NCBI GenBank assembly: GCA_951230915.1
Contig: OX579633.1
Span: 20,432,574-20,496,573 of the forward strand
DNA from: Antitrichia curtipendula
Taxonomy: Eukaryota > Streptophyta > Bryopsida > Hypnales > Leucodontaceae
Reading direction: 5' to 3'
Length of the DNA: 64,000 nucleotides
Each line of letters opens with the position of its first letter. Position 1 is the first letter of the stretch. The translations under genes were made by a program, and so were the position numbers. Below are positions 9,755 through 21,259 of this stretch, one piece after another. The notes below the pieces were generated by a model. It worked only from the letters and a program-made list of their open reading frames with translations. It did no database searches and was not told where the DNA came from.

Positions 9755-10210
9755 TTAAGGCACAAAAAGTAAACTAGTACTGCATATGGATTGAGCCTCT
9801 CGTAGCTGGTAGTTACTTGTTTATTGGGTTTTTTTCACAAGTTTTAATTTAAATTAGTTTGAGCACTTAAAAGCTACTGTAAGATTAAATATTATTTAAA
9901 AAAATGTCACTGCTAGCTAATTGCACCTAAATGTAATCACGAACCTTTGGTAGATTGCTTTATTTATTTATTTCGTTGTGTTTACTATATAAAATTTGAG
10001 ACTGGATTAGTCTTTAATTTTCTAATGGTCATCAATTAATTGTGGAAAATAGATTGAAAATCCTAATACACATTGTGCAAACTTGTTCAAACAAATACAA
10101 AACTAGCACCTTGTGTTGCACTCATTATGTTAGTCAACTAAAAATAGTTATATATAATACAGATTTCATATATTATAATGTATATGGGTAGCCTTTAAAA
10201 AATACTTTAA

Positions 10211-10732
10211 TCCCTACAGTCCCAAGGTCGGTTTTTAAAAATCAAAATTACTCAAAACTATCACTTTTGCTACGTTCACCTACAAAATAAATTTACATAA
10301 TACTTTTTAGAATCTAACCATAGGATCTTGTTCTACATGTGTCTTAGGTCATGTGTTAAAATTTTGTGATTTTTGACCATATAGATTGAAAGATATTAGC
10401 ATTCAAAGTGAAAGAAAAAAAATTCTTTCAAGAAGTTGCTCTGATTGTCCGCAAAACAAGAAGTTCCATAACTTTCACACCACTAATACAAATGGAATGA
10501 ATTAAATATTTTCAATTAGAAAAATCTATAATCTACAAGAAAAGAAAATAATTATTTTAATTTTGATTCCGGGTATTGATTGAAATAAAAATCATATTCC
10601 CAAAAGTTTATCTATCTTAAGTTTTTCTATCTTATGAAAAAGTTTCAAAAAAATTTAGTAAAAATTAAGATCATAAGAACCTGTTTAAAATCCAATTTTG
10701 TCTCCCATAGGGACAATGGGACTTTAGGGGGT
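10211..10732 (+). mobile_element. TTAA-flanked element, copy 3, shorter and diverged
   Basis: The left end is TTAA-TCCCTACAGTCCCAAGG and the right end GGGACTTTAGGGGG followed by TAATTAA. The interior shares ccatagggacaatgggactt and ttcaaagtgaaag blocks with the copies at 8829 and 24182, but several hundred bases are missing. Confidence 0.65.
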
Positions 10733-11057
10733 AATTAAGAAGCTTCTAGAATTTTTTGAAAATTCAACCATCTAAATAAGTTTATGCAGATTATGTTTTT
10801 TAATTTTTAATTTTAATCTAAGTTCATAATAAATAAAAATTTAATGTGAATAATAGTATATTTTCATGTTTGCTCAAAATGACTAAAAATTAAAGGGTTG
10901 AACTTGAGAAATCACATTCTTTCAAAATAACCCCTAAAAGACCATTGCCCCATTGGTGGACAAATGGAAATTTGGGCATATTCTTACAATCTTAATTTTG
11001 GACATATTTAAAAACATTTTCTTAGAGAGGAGAATGGAGTAGCTTCATAAAAAATTT

Positions 11058-11130
11058 ACTCCCTCCGTCCCATAATGATCTTCTTGTTGGCCTTAATTTT
11101 TTGTCTCAAAATGATTTTCATGTTGCACTT
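11058..11130. mobile_element. Solo Stowaway-like terminus
   Basis: The sequence ACTCCCTCCGTCCCATAATG (from about 11059) matches the Stowaway terminal consensus closely. A convincing opposite terminus was not found nearby, so this is a remnant or one end of a rearranged copy. Confidence 0.5.
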
Positions 11131-13405
11131 TGTGACATTGGAATAGATCAAATTTAGCTTTCCATTACTTTTGGGGACTAGCAAAACAACTTTGAGTAGT
11201 AGTTCCCCTTCCATCCATGCAATCATCAATTGAAAGACAAATAAAATGATTGAAGGGATCAATCAACATTGTTTATTCTTATTTTTTGCATCTCTTTAAG
11301 TATTTTCCAATTGAAAGAGATGAAGCTTTAAGAGGCAAAACAAAGGTCTAAATATAGTCTCGGGCACATACTACATGCCTATAAAACGAAAACCTCACAC
11401 TCAACAATTAAAGGTCCCCTGGTATTCTTTGAGAATGCCCCCATAACTACACTTTGAAAAGGGCTTTAAAGCTCAAAATTTCCTGAACACTATGAGTGCA
11501 CCGAACTTTACTTACAATGCGAAACAAGTATTTAAAATGTTATTTTTAGCCTTAATCCATAATATTTTGTCCTACAAGAAGATAATTTGAGTACGGAATT
11601 AGTAATTTTTTATTTCATTTGGTGCCTAGGTTAATGAGTGCTCTTATTTTTCTTAAGCAAATGATTTATACAGTAGCAAATTGGATGGTTTCATATAGAA
11701 TACACTAACCAAATTTTCCTTTTAGATTTAAGGATGAATTATAATCCAAACGTGTATTTTATGCATTTGTGTATATAAATAAACAAAAATATTGAAACAC
11801 CATTTAACATTTGTTTGCTACATGTTGATTGACAACTAGTTGACCAACCCTTAAAGATATTTAATGTCCCTCGGGCCTTTTGTCTACAAAATAACGAGAA
11901 TTGTAGGAGTTGCCATGGACGTCTTTTTTCAAACTTTATTGTGTTTTCCCCCCCAACAATGCTAACACATGAGCACATAGACGTGAGTCTATAAGCCTTG
12001 AACCTACAATCATTTAAAAGGGGTTATAGCATATGTATCTATAACATAGGTACACTATAACATGGAAGGGGTATATAACATAGGTACCTACTACATAAAA
12101 GGTATAAAATATGTACCTATAATCATAGAAGGTATCTATAATATAAGACTTCTGGAATCATGGGCTCATAGATTATATACTCACACGCTAGCATTCTCCA
12201 TTTCCTCTTCTTCCTTACATATATCAGATGCGATTGGATTGCTTTGAAATTTTCATTGCCTCTAAAACATTGCTTTTGGTTGGCAAGTGTCATAAATAGA
12301 AGACACTTCTTCACAAGGTTGCCCAAGAGAGAGGTTAAGTTTAGAGCAATACTATGCATTAAGTCATTTATTATGAGTTGATCTCTTATTTGTCTGTCCT
12401 AAAAACAGTATGGTAGACTGCTTGGGTAACCCGAGGAACAAAAATGTCCTTCAAGGGTCAATTGATTGCCATAGGTTAGGTCCATTTTTTCTTTCCATAT
12501 CTAAAAAAATAATATTCTTTTTACTACAAATACTTTTCGTCATCAGGGAATCCAACATGTATCTAATACTTTCACAATCATTACTATTGAGCTGGATAAA
12601 GGTAGCGTAGCATCTCATATGCCCCAACCTGAGTGTTCAATTCCATCAATTAATCAAAGTCCACAATAGTGTTGTTTTTTCAGTTTTCCCTTGTCGTTTT
12701 CCCCAATTTTTTATAATTATTCAAAAGCAAATGAGATCCTGACTGACTCACACGGAGTGGAATACAATCCTCAGCACTGTTTCATAAAGAAAAAGAGCCA
12801 CAAATGAGACCCTAACCTACAGTACTATATCCAGTCAGAAACTGCACTTTCCTCTTTTTCAATGCCGTCAACGGGTGATCCCAAGGTTAAAGTAATTGAG
12901 CCCCCCCACACACACAAAAAAAAGGTCAATTACTGTTTGGCAAGTTCTCCTATAGTTGGTGGCATACAATGGCTCTCACAAGTTTTCTTACACTTTGTAA
13001 ACCAATGACCCGTTCACTTTGTGGGCTGCTTCTATACCGCAATCAAGTCGCAATGCCTGATTACGCGGGCAAACCCTCATAATCGGGCATTACGGACTTT
13101 TCATCCACTATTCAAATATCATCCCCAATGTTTCCTATTACACTGATTTGTTGGCTGCAGTTTACGCCGGACAATGACTTGTTGTCAGGCATTGCCTTAT
13201 ACAAAAATTGGCATTGATCATAAGGAATAAAAAAAATTCAACCAATAGAGTTTGGATATGTTGAGTGTGAAAAAAGTAACTCTTAGTCTTAGTATACTAC
13301 TTTTTAAATCAATTTTGAGCATATAGGAGTATACTATATGCAACACAACTAGTCTACAATCTAAAAACAACTTTTAGTCACTTGATTATTTATGAGAATA
13401 TTTAA
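11131..13405. other. AT-rich intergenic DNA, no gene recognised
   Basis: Only short unrelated frames are present. A repeat homologous to 8575-8800 covers about 11950-12210, with locally repeated ataacataggtacc motifs at 12035-12135. Around 13013-13200 the sequence is less AT-rich but has no recognisable coding pattern. Confidence 0.4.
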
Positions 13406-13961
13406 CTCCTAAAGGATTGTTTGTCCCCTCGGGGGACAATTTGGGTCCGGGTAAGTTCCTATTGTCTCGATTTGAAGTGAATTTTTTTGAGATTTTTGAG
13501 GTTGCGTAATTTTGTGAGAGCTTTGTGTATATATAGTTTTAGTTTTAGTTGGATGCCGGATGAAAAAGTTTTGGCACAATAAGCAAGAAATGGAGACTAG
13601 CGGATAGCCCAAAAAAAATTACAAAAACTCAAAATAATCGTTTTTGAATTTTTTTCCTAAAATATTATGTTTTTATCTGTATGTGAAGCTTTGGTTCATT
13701 CTAGTTGGAATAGGGATGAGAAAGTTATGGACAATCTTATTTTTTGGGGAAATTTAAGCATATTCTTAAGAAAAAACTTTTTGTCCAACTTTGAATGCTA
13801 ATATCTTCCAATCTGTACGGTCAAATTTGATGAAATTTTTACTACATGATCTCAAACAAGTTAAGTACAAGATCCTACAATTAAATTCTCAAAAATAAAA
13901 TTTAAAAATAAAATAAAAATGGTTTCCTTAAGTGAATGCAACACCCTTGGAGCTTTAGGAG
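13406..13961 (-). mobile_element. TTAA-family element, copy 4, abutting another element
   Basis: The left end is TTAA-CTCCTAAAGG and the right end GAGCTTTAGGAG-TCAA. The interior is a reverse-orientation relative of the copies at 8829 and 24182 (gaagctttggttcattcta, then agaaagttatggacaatctt). The right end is followed directly, after a single TCAA (decayed TTAA), by another element at 13966. Confidence 0.6.
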
Positions 13962-13965
13962 TCAA

Positions 13966-14623
13966 CCCCCAAATGTCTAAGGAACCAAATTTGGATGTTG
14001 ACAACACTTTGAAGTTAAATAAAACCTAACTAAGTTGCTATTTTTAGTAGCTATTTTTTTAAAAATTCATTTTGAAGTCTAATTTTGAATTCATTTTTAG
14101 TTTCAAAAATCTGATTTTGAAAAAGATTGATTATGATTTTTTATATTCAAGATTTTGTGCAAGGGTGTCCATTGCAATCTTGACTTTCCATAGTGTTGGG
14201 GGCTCTTAGAAATGAGCCTCAAATACACTAGAACTTGAAGAAAAAATCAAATTAGAAATTCATTTAAAAAATTTGTAGAATAGATTTTGAGAAGCCATGA
14301 ATTGATTAGGGTTATGCATGTTAGGTCCTTTATCCTTGTATTATTTTGGTGACCAACTTTTTAGATTTGACATAAGAAAAGAGGATTGAAAGACTTCAAA
14401 TCACTTTCACAATTTTAACACCCTTATGATCAAACATTATCATCTTCCAATCCATAAGTGATATTGTTGATTTTTCTTTTCCTATGTGATTTCCAACATT
14501 TATAGTTTGAATTTGTATGGTTAGAATTCAAAAAAATTAATACAACTTATTAAAATTTTGTCTTTTATGTTCAATTTAGAGTAAATTCCTAGAAGCTCAA
14601 TAAAAGCCTTAGGCATTTAGGAA
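13966..14623 (+). mobile_element. TTAA-family subtype 4 element
   Basis: The ends are CCCCCAAATGTCTAAGG and CCTTAGGCATTTAGGAA, the latter followed by TTAA at 14624. The copy at 45389-45978 has the same internal order (actaagttgctatttttagta, tgtccattgcaatcttgact, tttgagaagccatgaattg). A partial copy is at 2590-2987. It is non-coding. Confidence 0.6.
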
Positions 14624-14810
14624 TTAAGCCTTAAAAGGTACAATATTGGGAATCCAATTCAAATGCATCATTGCGTTTTTCACGTACTTGGCATAGAAGG
14701 TGTTTGAATTGCGGCATCCAATGGTGACAAAACCCAATTTGTATTGATGTCAAGGAAGAGGATAAAATGATGTAGATTCCTTATTTGAAATCCAAATCAA
14801 ACTTTTTTAA

Positions 14811-15711
14811 CCTCTAAAGTCCCATTTTCCCCTCAAGAAACAAAATGGATTTTAGGCAGGCTCTTATGGTCTCAATATCAGTCTTGATTTTTTGAATTAT
14901 TTTGTGAAAATAGAAAGACAAGTTAGCTTTCCAAAAATACAATTTTTATTCAATCAGAGACTAGGAGCAAAAGTTATGGAAGAAAAAGTCCTTTTCCTAG
15001 TTAGGCATGCACAAAAAAACTTCAAAAAAACTTGAAATAAATAAAAATTTTAATTTTGTATATATTACATTTATATTTATATGGTAAGCTTTGAGTTATT
15101 CCATTTGGATTGGTTATGTGAAAGTTATGGACAATCTTGTTTTTTGAGCAATTAGAGCATCTTCTTGAAAAAATAACTTGTAGGATTCATTTCTGACCTC
15201 AATTTTCACAATTTTCAAAGAAAGAAAAAAGTTTCACATAGTTAAGATCTCTTGCTAGAACAATCTCTTTTAATTCCGTCTTAGAGCTATTAACAATTTA
15301 GATTTTCTGTCGATCTTGAACCTACTTCTACTTAACAAATTTTTAATGAGTAAAAACTAAATGTTTGTTTTTTAAATTTTTTTCCTACACTCTCAACTCA
15401 AATTTTTATCATATAAAATTAGAAATTCAAAATCTATAGAGTAGATAATATAAATTGTGAAAATTTAAAGCCAAAAAATTTAGTTGAAAAAGTAAAAAGA
15501 AACTTGTTTTTTTTCATTTTAAACACAAATATCTTGCAATTTACAGGGTCAAAGTTTTTGAAGTTTCTTCCACATATTTTCATTCTAGTCTAGAACAAGA
15601 TCCTATAGTTTAATATGAAAAAAAAAATAATAATCTTTTTTTTGCTCTTTGCTATAAAAATGGCAGTTTTGAGTGTTTTTTGATGAAAAAAAGGCCTTGG
15701 AACTTTAGGAG
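14811..15711 (-). mobile_element. TTAA-flanked inverted-repeat element, copy 5
   Basis: This 901-bp unit lies between TTAA at 14807-14810 and 15712-15715, with ends CCTCTAAAGTCCC and GGAACTTTAGGAG. Its interior is the reverse complement of the copy at 8829: it begins with the caaaatggattttaggcagg block that lies near the right end there. Length and order match the full-length form. Confidence 0.7.
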
Positions 15712-16658
15712 TTAATTCCATTTATTTACTAGAATGCAAGAATAATGAAGCTATTTACATCATCAATTTTAGATGAAACATGTAAGACACGAATGAAACC
15801 TTCACAATTCATCCCCAAATTGTGCATCCATTCTAAATCAAGTCAAGACTTTGTGACAAAGTAACAATTTCATCCAATGAGAGAAGGAATAAACATTTCA
15901 GTTTCTCCTTAGCACATTTTCACTCAACCCCCCTCGGCCCAAGGTGGAGTTATTACTTAAGCCCAGTGAGCAGAAAAAATACCAAAAGACAAGAAGAGTT
16001 CCAGTGATTATTGATGAGCATGAAATTAGGAGAATGAGTATAGAAGAAATATAAAAATGTTTTTTATATTCCGATATTGATGAACCCACCCACCCATTGT
16101 TACATGTAACGAGGCTGCAACTTAAGTTAACCCCTAAACAAACAAACAATTTTTTTTGGCAATATAGAATTTTGGGCAGGTACATGTGACTAGAGATTTT
16201 CATATTTTAGGCTGAAATTTTAATTGAAGGTGGGGACAAGGAATATCTTTTATATGTACTAAACTTCATGACATTTGGAAATATGAGTCAAAAGTTATAG
16301 CCTAATATATATATATATAATTTTTTAATTAAATAATTTTATTTTTTTGTAAATGGACAGTTCAAGTAGATTTTTTTAAATCACTTTTTTCAAAAATAAA
16401 AATTTGAAATTAGTTTTCTAGAGTTACATATAAAAAGAAAGCTTTGAATAATTCTATTTTAATCAGTGAGTCAAAAGTTACAAAGAATATTTGTTTGCAT
16501 AGAGTTATGGATTTTCTATTCCAAAATAAACTTTGAAGTCCTTTATCTTACTCAATTTTCAGTATTTAAATAAATAAATAAAATCACAGGATGTAGATTG
16601 TTTATTACAACATTGCAACCATTGGGATTGGCATTTTTCAGTTCTTAACAATTTAGTA

Positions 16659-17099
16659 GAGTTATTCGTAAAGTCATCCCTAGTTTGGTACCCAGATTTA
16701 AACAAGATCTTATACAAACTGGTGAAAGGAGGTAAAGCAACCCATATGGGATATGTAAATGGTTGGAGTTGTAAGTAACTTGTAAGAGCTTGGAGGAGCT
16801 CAATCTTAAAATAAACCCATATCCTTTGAGAGTTCATAAAGAACAGTGGATTTCATTATAAAAACAACCTCTCCACCCTCCGTTCTCACAAATTGTCAAT
16901 ATACAATTTCTGTGACAGGTAAACTAAGGTCCAAACTTTTTTAGGCACCATTTCGATGCGAAAGAAAGTTTGCTCCCGAGTTTTGTTTTGCTAGTGTTGA
17001 TTGCGTGAGCTTTTTACTTTTTCACCTGCTTTTTTACATAAAGCAAGGGTTCAAACCCCAGTTTTACCTCTAAACTCAGGTTTACTTTACGAATAACTC
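16659..17099. mobile_element. Nested MITE with perfect inverted ends and TA duplication
   Basis: The termini TAGAGTTATTCGTAAAGT (16657-16674) and its exact complement ACTTTACGAATAACTCTA (17084-17101) form 18-bp perfect inverted repeats including the flanking TA. The paralogous empty site in the copy at 47271 reads aacaattttgTAttttgaat, against aacaatttagTA[insert]atatgttgaat here, which supports insertion at TA (Tc1/mariner-like). A GGTTCAAACCCC string near 17049 resembles a tRNA B box, but no cloverleaf is evident. Confidence 0.75.
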
Positions 17100-17426
17100 T
17101 AATATGTTGAATCATTTTCTACTTCTTTCTACTTACTATCTTTTTCCTATATTTTGTATAATTCCAAATCGTGTGAAAATTTCAAGCATGTAGCCAACTC
17201 TTATAGGAAAAAGAACCCAAAGAAGCACCACCATTTTGGACATTTTTTCATAGAAAAGTAAGCTTGTAAAGTGCAACTGCCCTGTTCTTTGCAAGGTGGG
17301 AAAATGATTTCATTTAACTTGAATGCTTATACGCGGTGGAAATTTCTGAAATTTTTACAAAATATTCTCAAGTCAGCATACTAGAAGATCCAATGATTAC
17401 ATGTGTCAAAACTTGGTGAGGTAGTA

Positions 17427-17814
17427 TGCTCTAAAAGCACCCATCTTCTTCAAACCGACCCTTTTTTTAGGTGGAGAATGGAGATGGGGTGGTCCTTAAA
17501 TGGACCACTTTAGCAATTGAATGCACGGAGGAAAAATTATTTTTCTATTGCAAGAGCCAATCATTGTCTTTGATTTCCGCTCATCTCTTTACAAACTGCA
17601 AGTGGACAAATTTTGGAAGACCTATGGTTACAAATAGGTTTCGAATCTTAGAAAATCTATAAGTAATTCAAAAATGCTCGAAAAAATATAAAACCACGTT
17701 GCGTTAGGTTCCGCATCTATTTTTCTTTTCTCTGGAAAACGATCTGAAAATATTTCTGTCCACGGAAGCCTGTAAAAAAGGCAGACCAGCCCTTACATGG
17801 TCGCTTTAAGAGCA
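17427..17814. mobile_element. Second nested MITE, TGCTCT ends, TA flanks
   Basis: The left end TGCTCTAAAAGCACCCAT and the right end ATGGTCGCTTTAAGAGCA are imperfect inverted repeats with TA on each side (17425-17426 and 17815-17816). The block is absent from the homologous position in the copy at 47271-48209. It has no transposase. Confidence 0.65.
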
Positions 17815-17897
17815 TATCACCTTTACTTGTAATAATAAAAATGGCAGTTTTGGAGCGTGTTTTTTGGTGTGAAAACATAGTCACGGTCCTTTAGGGT

Positions 17898-19110
17898 TTA
17901 ACTCAATGAATCAAACTGAATTGTCAGCCTACCACGACCCAAATTGCAACCCTTTTGTCTTTGTCTTTGAGTTTGAGTTTATCCAAATCCACGCGCTGGA
18001 TATTCTGAGCATCAAATGCATGGGCAGCTCCCCGAGGAGGACTGGTACTACAACATGATCAGAGTTATCTGATCACCTGCCATTCATTCACACAAGGGAT
18101 GGAAATCCGCTGCGGTTGGTCCGTCCGTCCGTCCATCCCTTCAAAATTCAAACATATCTGATGGACTTATCTAATAATGATAAGTTACCTCTGTCTACGT
18201 TATGGGGACTGCATTCAGAGATTCCAAGGCTGGGGTTTTGTCGATAAATTTTTAGTTTTTTCATACAAAAAAAAGCAAGACACCCTTTTACGCGGAAAAA
18301 CTCCAACCAGGTATGTTTTTTTTTTCTTGGGACGAATTGGGCCACATACAATGCCTCCCCATCCACTGTTTTAAGAAAAACAAACGGCCGCTGACTCCCG
18401 TCCCACCGCTAAACATCACCACCTGGAAAAAAACACGACTTCTCCATTCATTCCAGACAAGCAAGTTATGGGCAAGAGACGGAGAGACAGAGAACTACAG
18501 TAATTTCAACATGGGTGGCTTTTGTAGGTTGCACGATGTAGATAACGATCCCCCCCACCCTTTGAAATTGGTTGTCACCTTTTGTTTGCAACTCTTTTGT
18601 TTTTTACTTTTTATCTTTGATTTGTTTTGTGGTGGTGGTGGTTTTCTTATATTCTTTTGTTTGGTGTTTGGTGTTTGGTGTTTGGTGCCGTAGGTTCGGT
18701 TGGGGTAGAGATGTTTGGAGGATTTTAAGTACATTTTTGCTATGCAATTATTTTGGTGAAGGTTGTTTGTTTATTATTAATTTTTGGAAATGAGTTTGAA
18801 TTATAAGTAAAAGAAGGGAACGAAAAAAACAATGGTCGATGTTGGTTTCCGACAAGGTGTGTTAACCCATATAAAGGGCGGAGTGGAAGAGGAAAAGTCC
18901 AAAATTGCCACTTTTTGGATGCATTGTCCAAAATCCAAAATTAAACCTCTTTTTTTAGGAATTCCAACTATATAAAAGTGTATTAGAAAAGTGAGGCAAT
19001 GTGAAGAAAAAAAATAAAACCCATTTGACCGCACGGATTGAAAGATTATAACGTTTGAAGTGCAAGAGTTTTTATTTATTTTCATTCCTGCGAAACAAGG
19101 TTAGCAGACT
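17898..19110. other. Less AT-rich stretch with microsatellites, no gene recognised
   Basis: It contains a (TCCG) run at 18117-18134 and four copies of gtttggt at about 18659-18686 next to a (GGT) run near 18631-18643. Open frames up to 126 codons are T-rich and lack domain features. I cannot support a gene. Confidence 0.35.
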
Positions 19111-19114
19111 TTGA

Positions 19115-19817
19115 ACCCTTTTAGAGTAAAATTTTGGCTCTGCAAAAAAAGTAGATTTTCACCATTTTAAATTATTTGATATTAGGTTCACTTACAAAAG
19201 ATTTCAGAAGCAAATATGAAGGCTAGCTTATTCTAAATCACCTTGCAGTGCAAGGAGGTTAAGTGAATTAGCAATGCACTAGTCATTTTTTGATGATTTT
19301 TTGTGCAATGAGGAGATTTTTGGTTTGATAAATTATGAGAAATTAGAGACAAACACTTGGAACATGTGGGAAAAATTTCAAGGACTTTGAATTCTCAAAT
19401 TGTAAGATAACAAGGCTTGAAGAGAGAAGACAATGTTTTTTTTTTTTGAAACTACCCTTACATAGCTAACAAAGTTTGACTCCTCTTAGAATGTGATTTG
19501 AGAACTAATTTTTTTTTCATTTTTGGACAGTTGTATGCCATATTATATTAGTTACATAAATGCCAAATTTCAAAATTTGATGAGCAATTTTGCAAAAGAT
19601 GCCTTAAAGATGTTCCAATTGCCAGGGGTGCCAAATTTTTTTAGGGCAGTACAACTTTTGAATTGGACATCTAATCAATAAAAATTATATTCTAACTAAA
19701 GGGGTTGTAGGTTCACTTGTTGTATCAAAATTTTCTGAACATTAGACCAAAATTGACTTCACAGGAACCTATTCAAATTTTGAATTGTCCATTCAACAAA
19801 CAATCAACCTTTAGGGA
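19115..19817 (+). repeat. TTAA-family subtype 3 repeat
   Basis: From 19172 it matches positions 1-655 in order (gatattaggttca, ttattctaaatcacc, gttgtatgccatatt and so on). It ends AACCTTTAGGGA followed by TTAA at 19818-19821. The left boundary near 19115 (gaacccttttagagt) is approximate. Confidence 0.5.
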
Positions 19818-20669
19818 TTAAATTACAAATAAGAATATGATCTGGATTTCTCTTAGGAAATGCAAACTACATAGTCAAAAGACTTCATACCAATATCACA
19901 TAGAAACAACTTTGGTTGTAATTTTTTTCAATTTTTTTTTCTAATAGAGTTTTTGTAATATTTTACAATTGAACTTCACCGAGCCATCCTTTAATGAATC
20001 ACGTCCCACCAAGCCAAATAGCACACTTGAAAAATAATAACTTTATTTTTGCAAAAAATGTCGCAGTAGTTTCAAGTACACCAAATTTGTTGCATACTAG
20101 CCAATTGTTAGATATGCTCTACGAGATTTATAACTTTATTATAAAAATAATAGATCCCTATTAGCCATATAGATATTTGGAGCACCTTGATCACTGTCTA
20201 GTGCCAAATTGACAAGTCCCTTTATCTCTTATGGAAATAGGGAGCTTGCTAGTGAGGTGCCTACTAGTAGGAACTTTAATCAAAATCCTTATATAAGTAT
20301 ACGAAAAGCATATTAAATTGTCTTGGCAAAAATCATAAGGGGAGGAACCTTTAAATTATAAAATTCCTTGGACATCAATTTTTATGAGGCTAGTTGGATA
20401 TTGGTATTGAAGTTCTACTAATAAGGCTTGGTAGAAATTTATATTGATACTGTTTAAGACAATGTGGTAACTTGTTTTATAGTATGGCATTATGCATTGG
20501 TAAATTGGTCATGAAATGGTTTAGTATTTTTTGTTTTCTATATTATTATTCAAAAGGTTCGTTAATGTGGATGGCTTAAACAATTTTGGATGTATGTAAA
20601 GTTGTAATCAAACAAAGTAGAAAAAAGAATTAGCAAGAACTTATGTTTTTTTATCATTGATATTTAGTA

Positions 20670-21253
20670 CTCCCTTTGTCCCGAAATAAATCCGGGGTTT
20701 CTAAATATACTTGTCCCAAATTAAATTCGAAATTGGCTCTCCACAATTTAATGGACAACAATTGAAGCTATTTTGAACATCATAAAATAAAAGAATCCGT
20801 AGATACCACGCTCCAAAGACTATATATATAGCAATTTGATCCCTACAAAGGGAATTGAAATGCAACCTCTAACCAACTAAAGGCAAAGAATTCAACCTAC
20901 AATTGTACATAAATTGCTACTAATAAATCTCTTGTTGAGAATTTCCTGGACCTGAATCAAAGGACATTATTGGAATTGAATATAGAGGACGTCAATGGAC
21001 ATCACTGCACCAACGTTGCTAAAAGAATGATCAAAATTAATATCATTGGAATAATTATAAAAAGGGCAAAAACTTATTGATTTTGTTGCCGATTTTCAAC
21101 ATGCGCCGCTTCACTATTGACTTCCATTCTATCACGCCTAGTGGGTTTAGTAGAAGCTACAATAACTACGCAATCCTTTGAAAATAGAAGCTACTCGTGC
21201 ACTAATCTAGCTATTTCTAGGAAAACCCCATGTTTATTTTAGGACAAAGGGAA
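20670..21253. mobile_element. Long Stowaway/mariner-like MITE, 584 bp
   Basis: The left end CTCCCTTTGTCCCGAAATAA and the right end, read inverted, TTCCCTTTGTCCTAAAATAA followed by acatggggtt, are matching inverted repeats flanked by TA at 20668-20669 and 21254-21255. The termini are Stowaway-like, but the element is longer than most Stowaways. No transposase frame with a DDD/DDE pattern is visible. Confidence 0.7.
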
Positions 21254-21259
21254 TATCAT

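Larger units (their letters stand above)
16131..17897 (+). mobile_element. TTAA-flanked element, subtype 2, with two nested insertions
   Basis: The ends are TTAA-CCCCTAAACAAAC and GGTCCTTTAGGGT-TTAA. The interior matches 47271-48209 except for two extra blocks at 16659-17101 and 17427-17816. Removing both leaves about 934 bp, against about 939 bp for the 47271 copy. This supports both the family and the nesting. Confidence 0.75.

Noticed and set aside
17030..17085. tRNA gene or tRNA-derived SINE suggested by GGGTTCAAACCCC
   Set aside because: Only the B-box/T-arm-like string is present. No A box, anticodon stem or acceptor pairing could be found, and it lies within a MITE with its own inverted ends.
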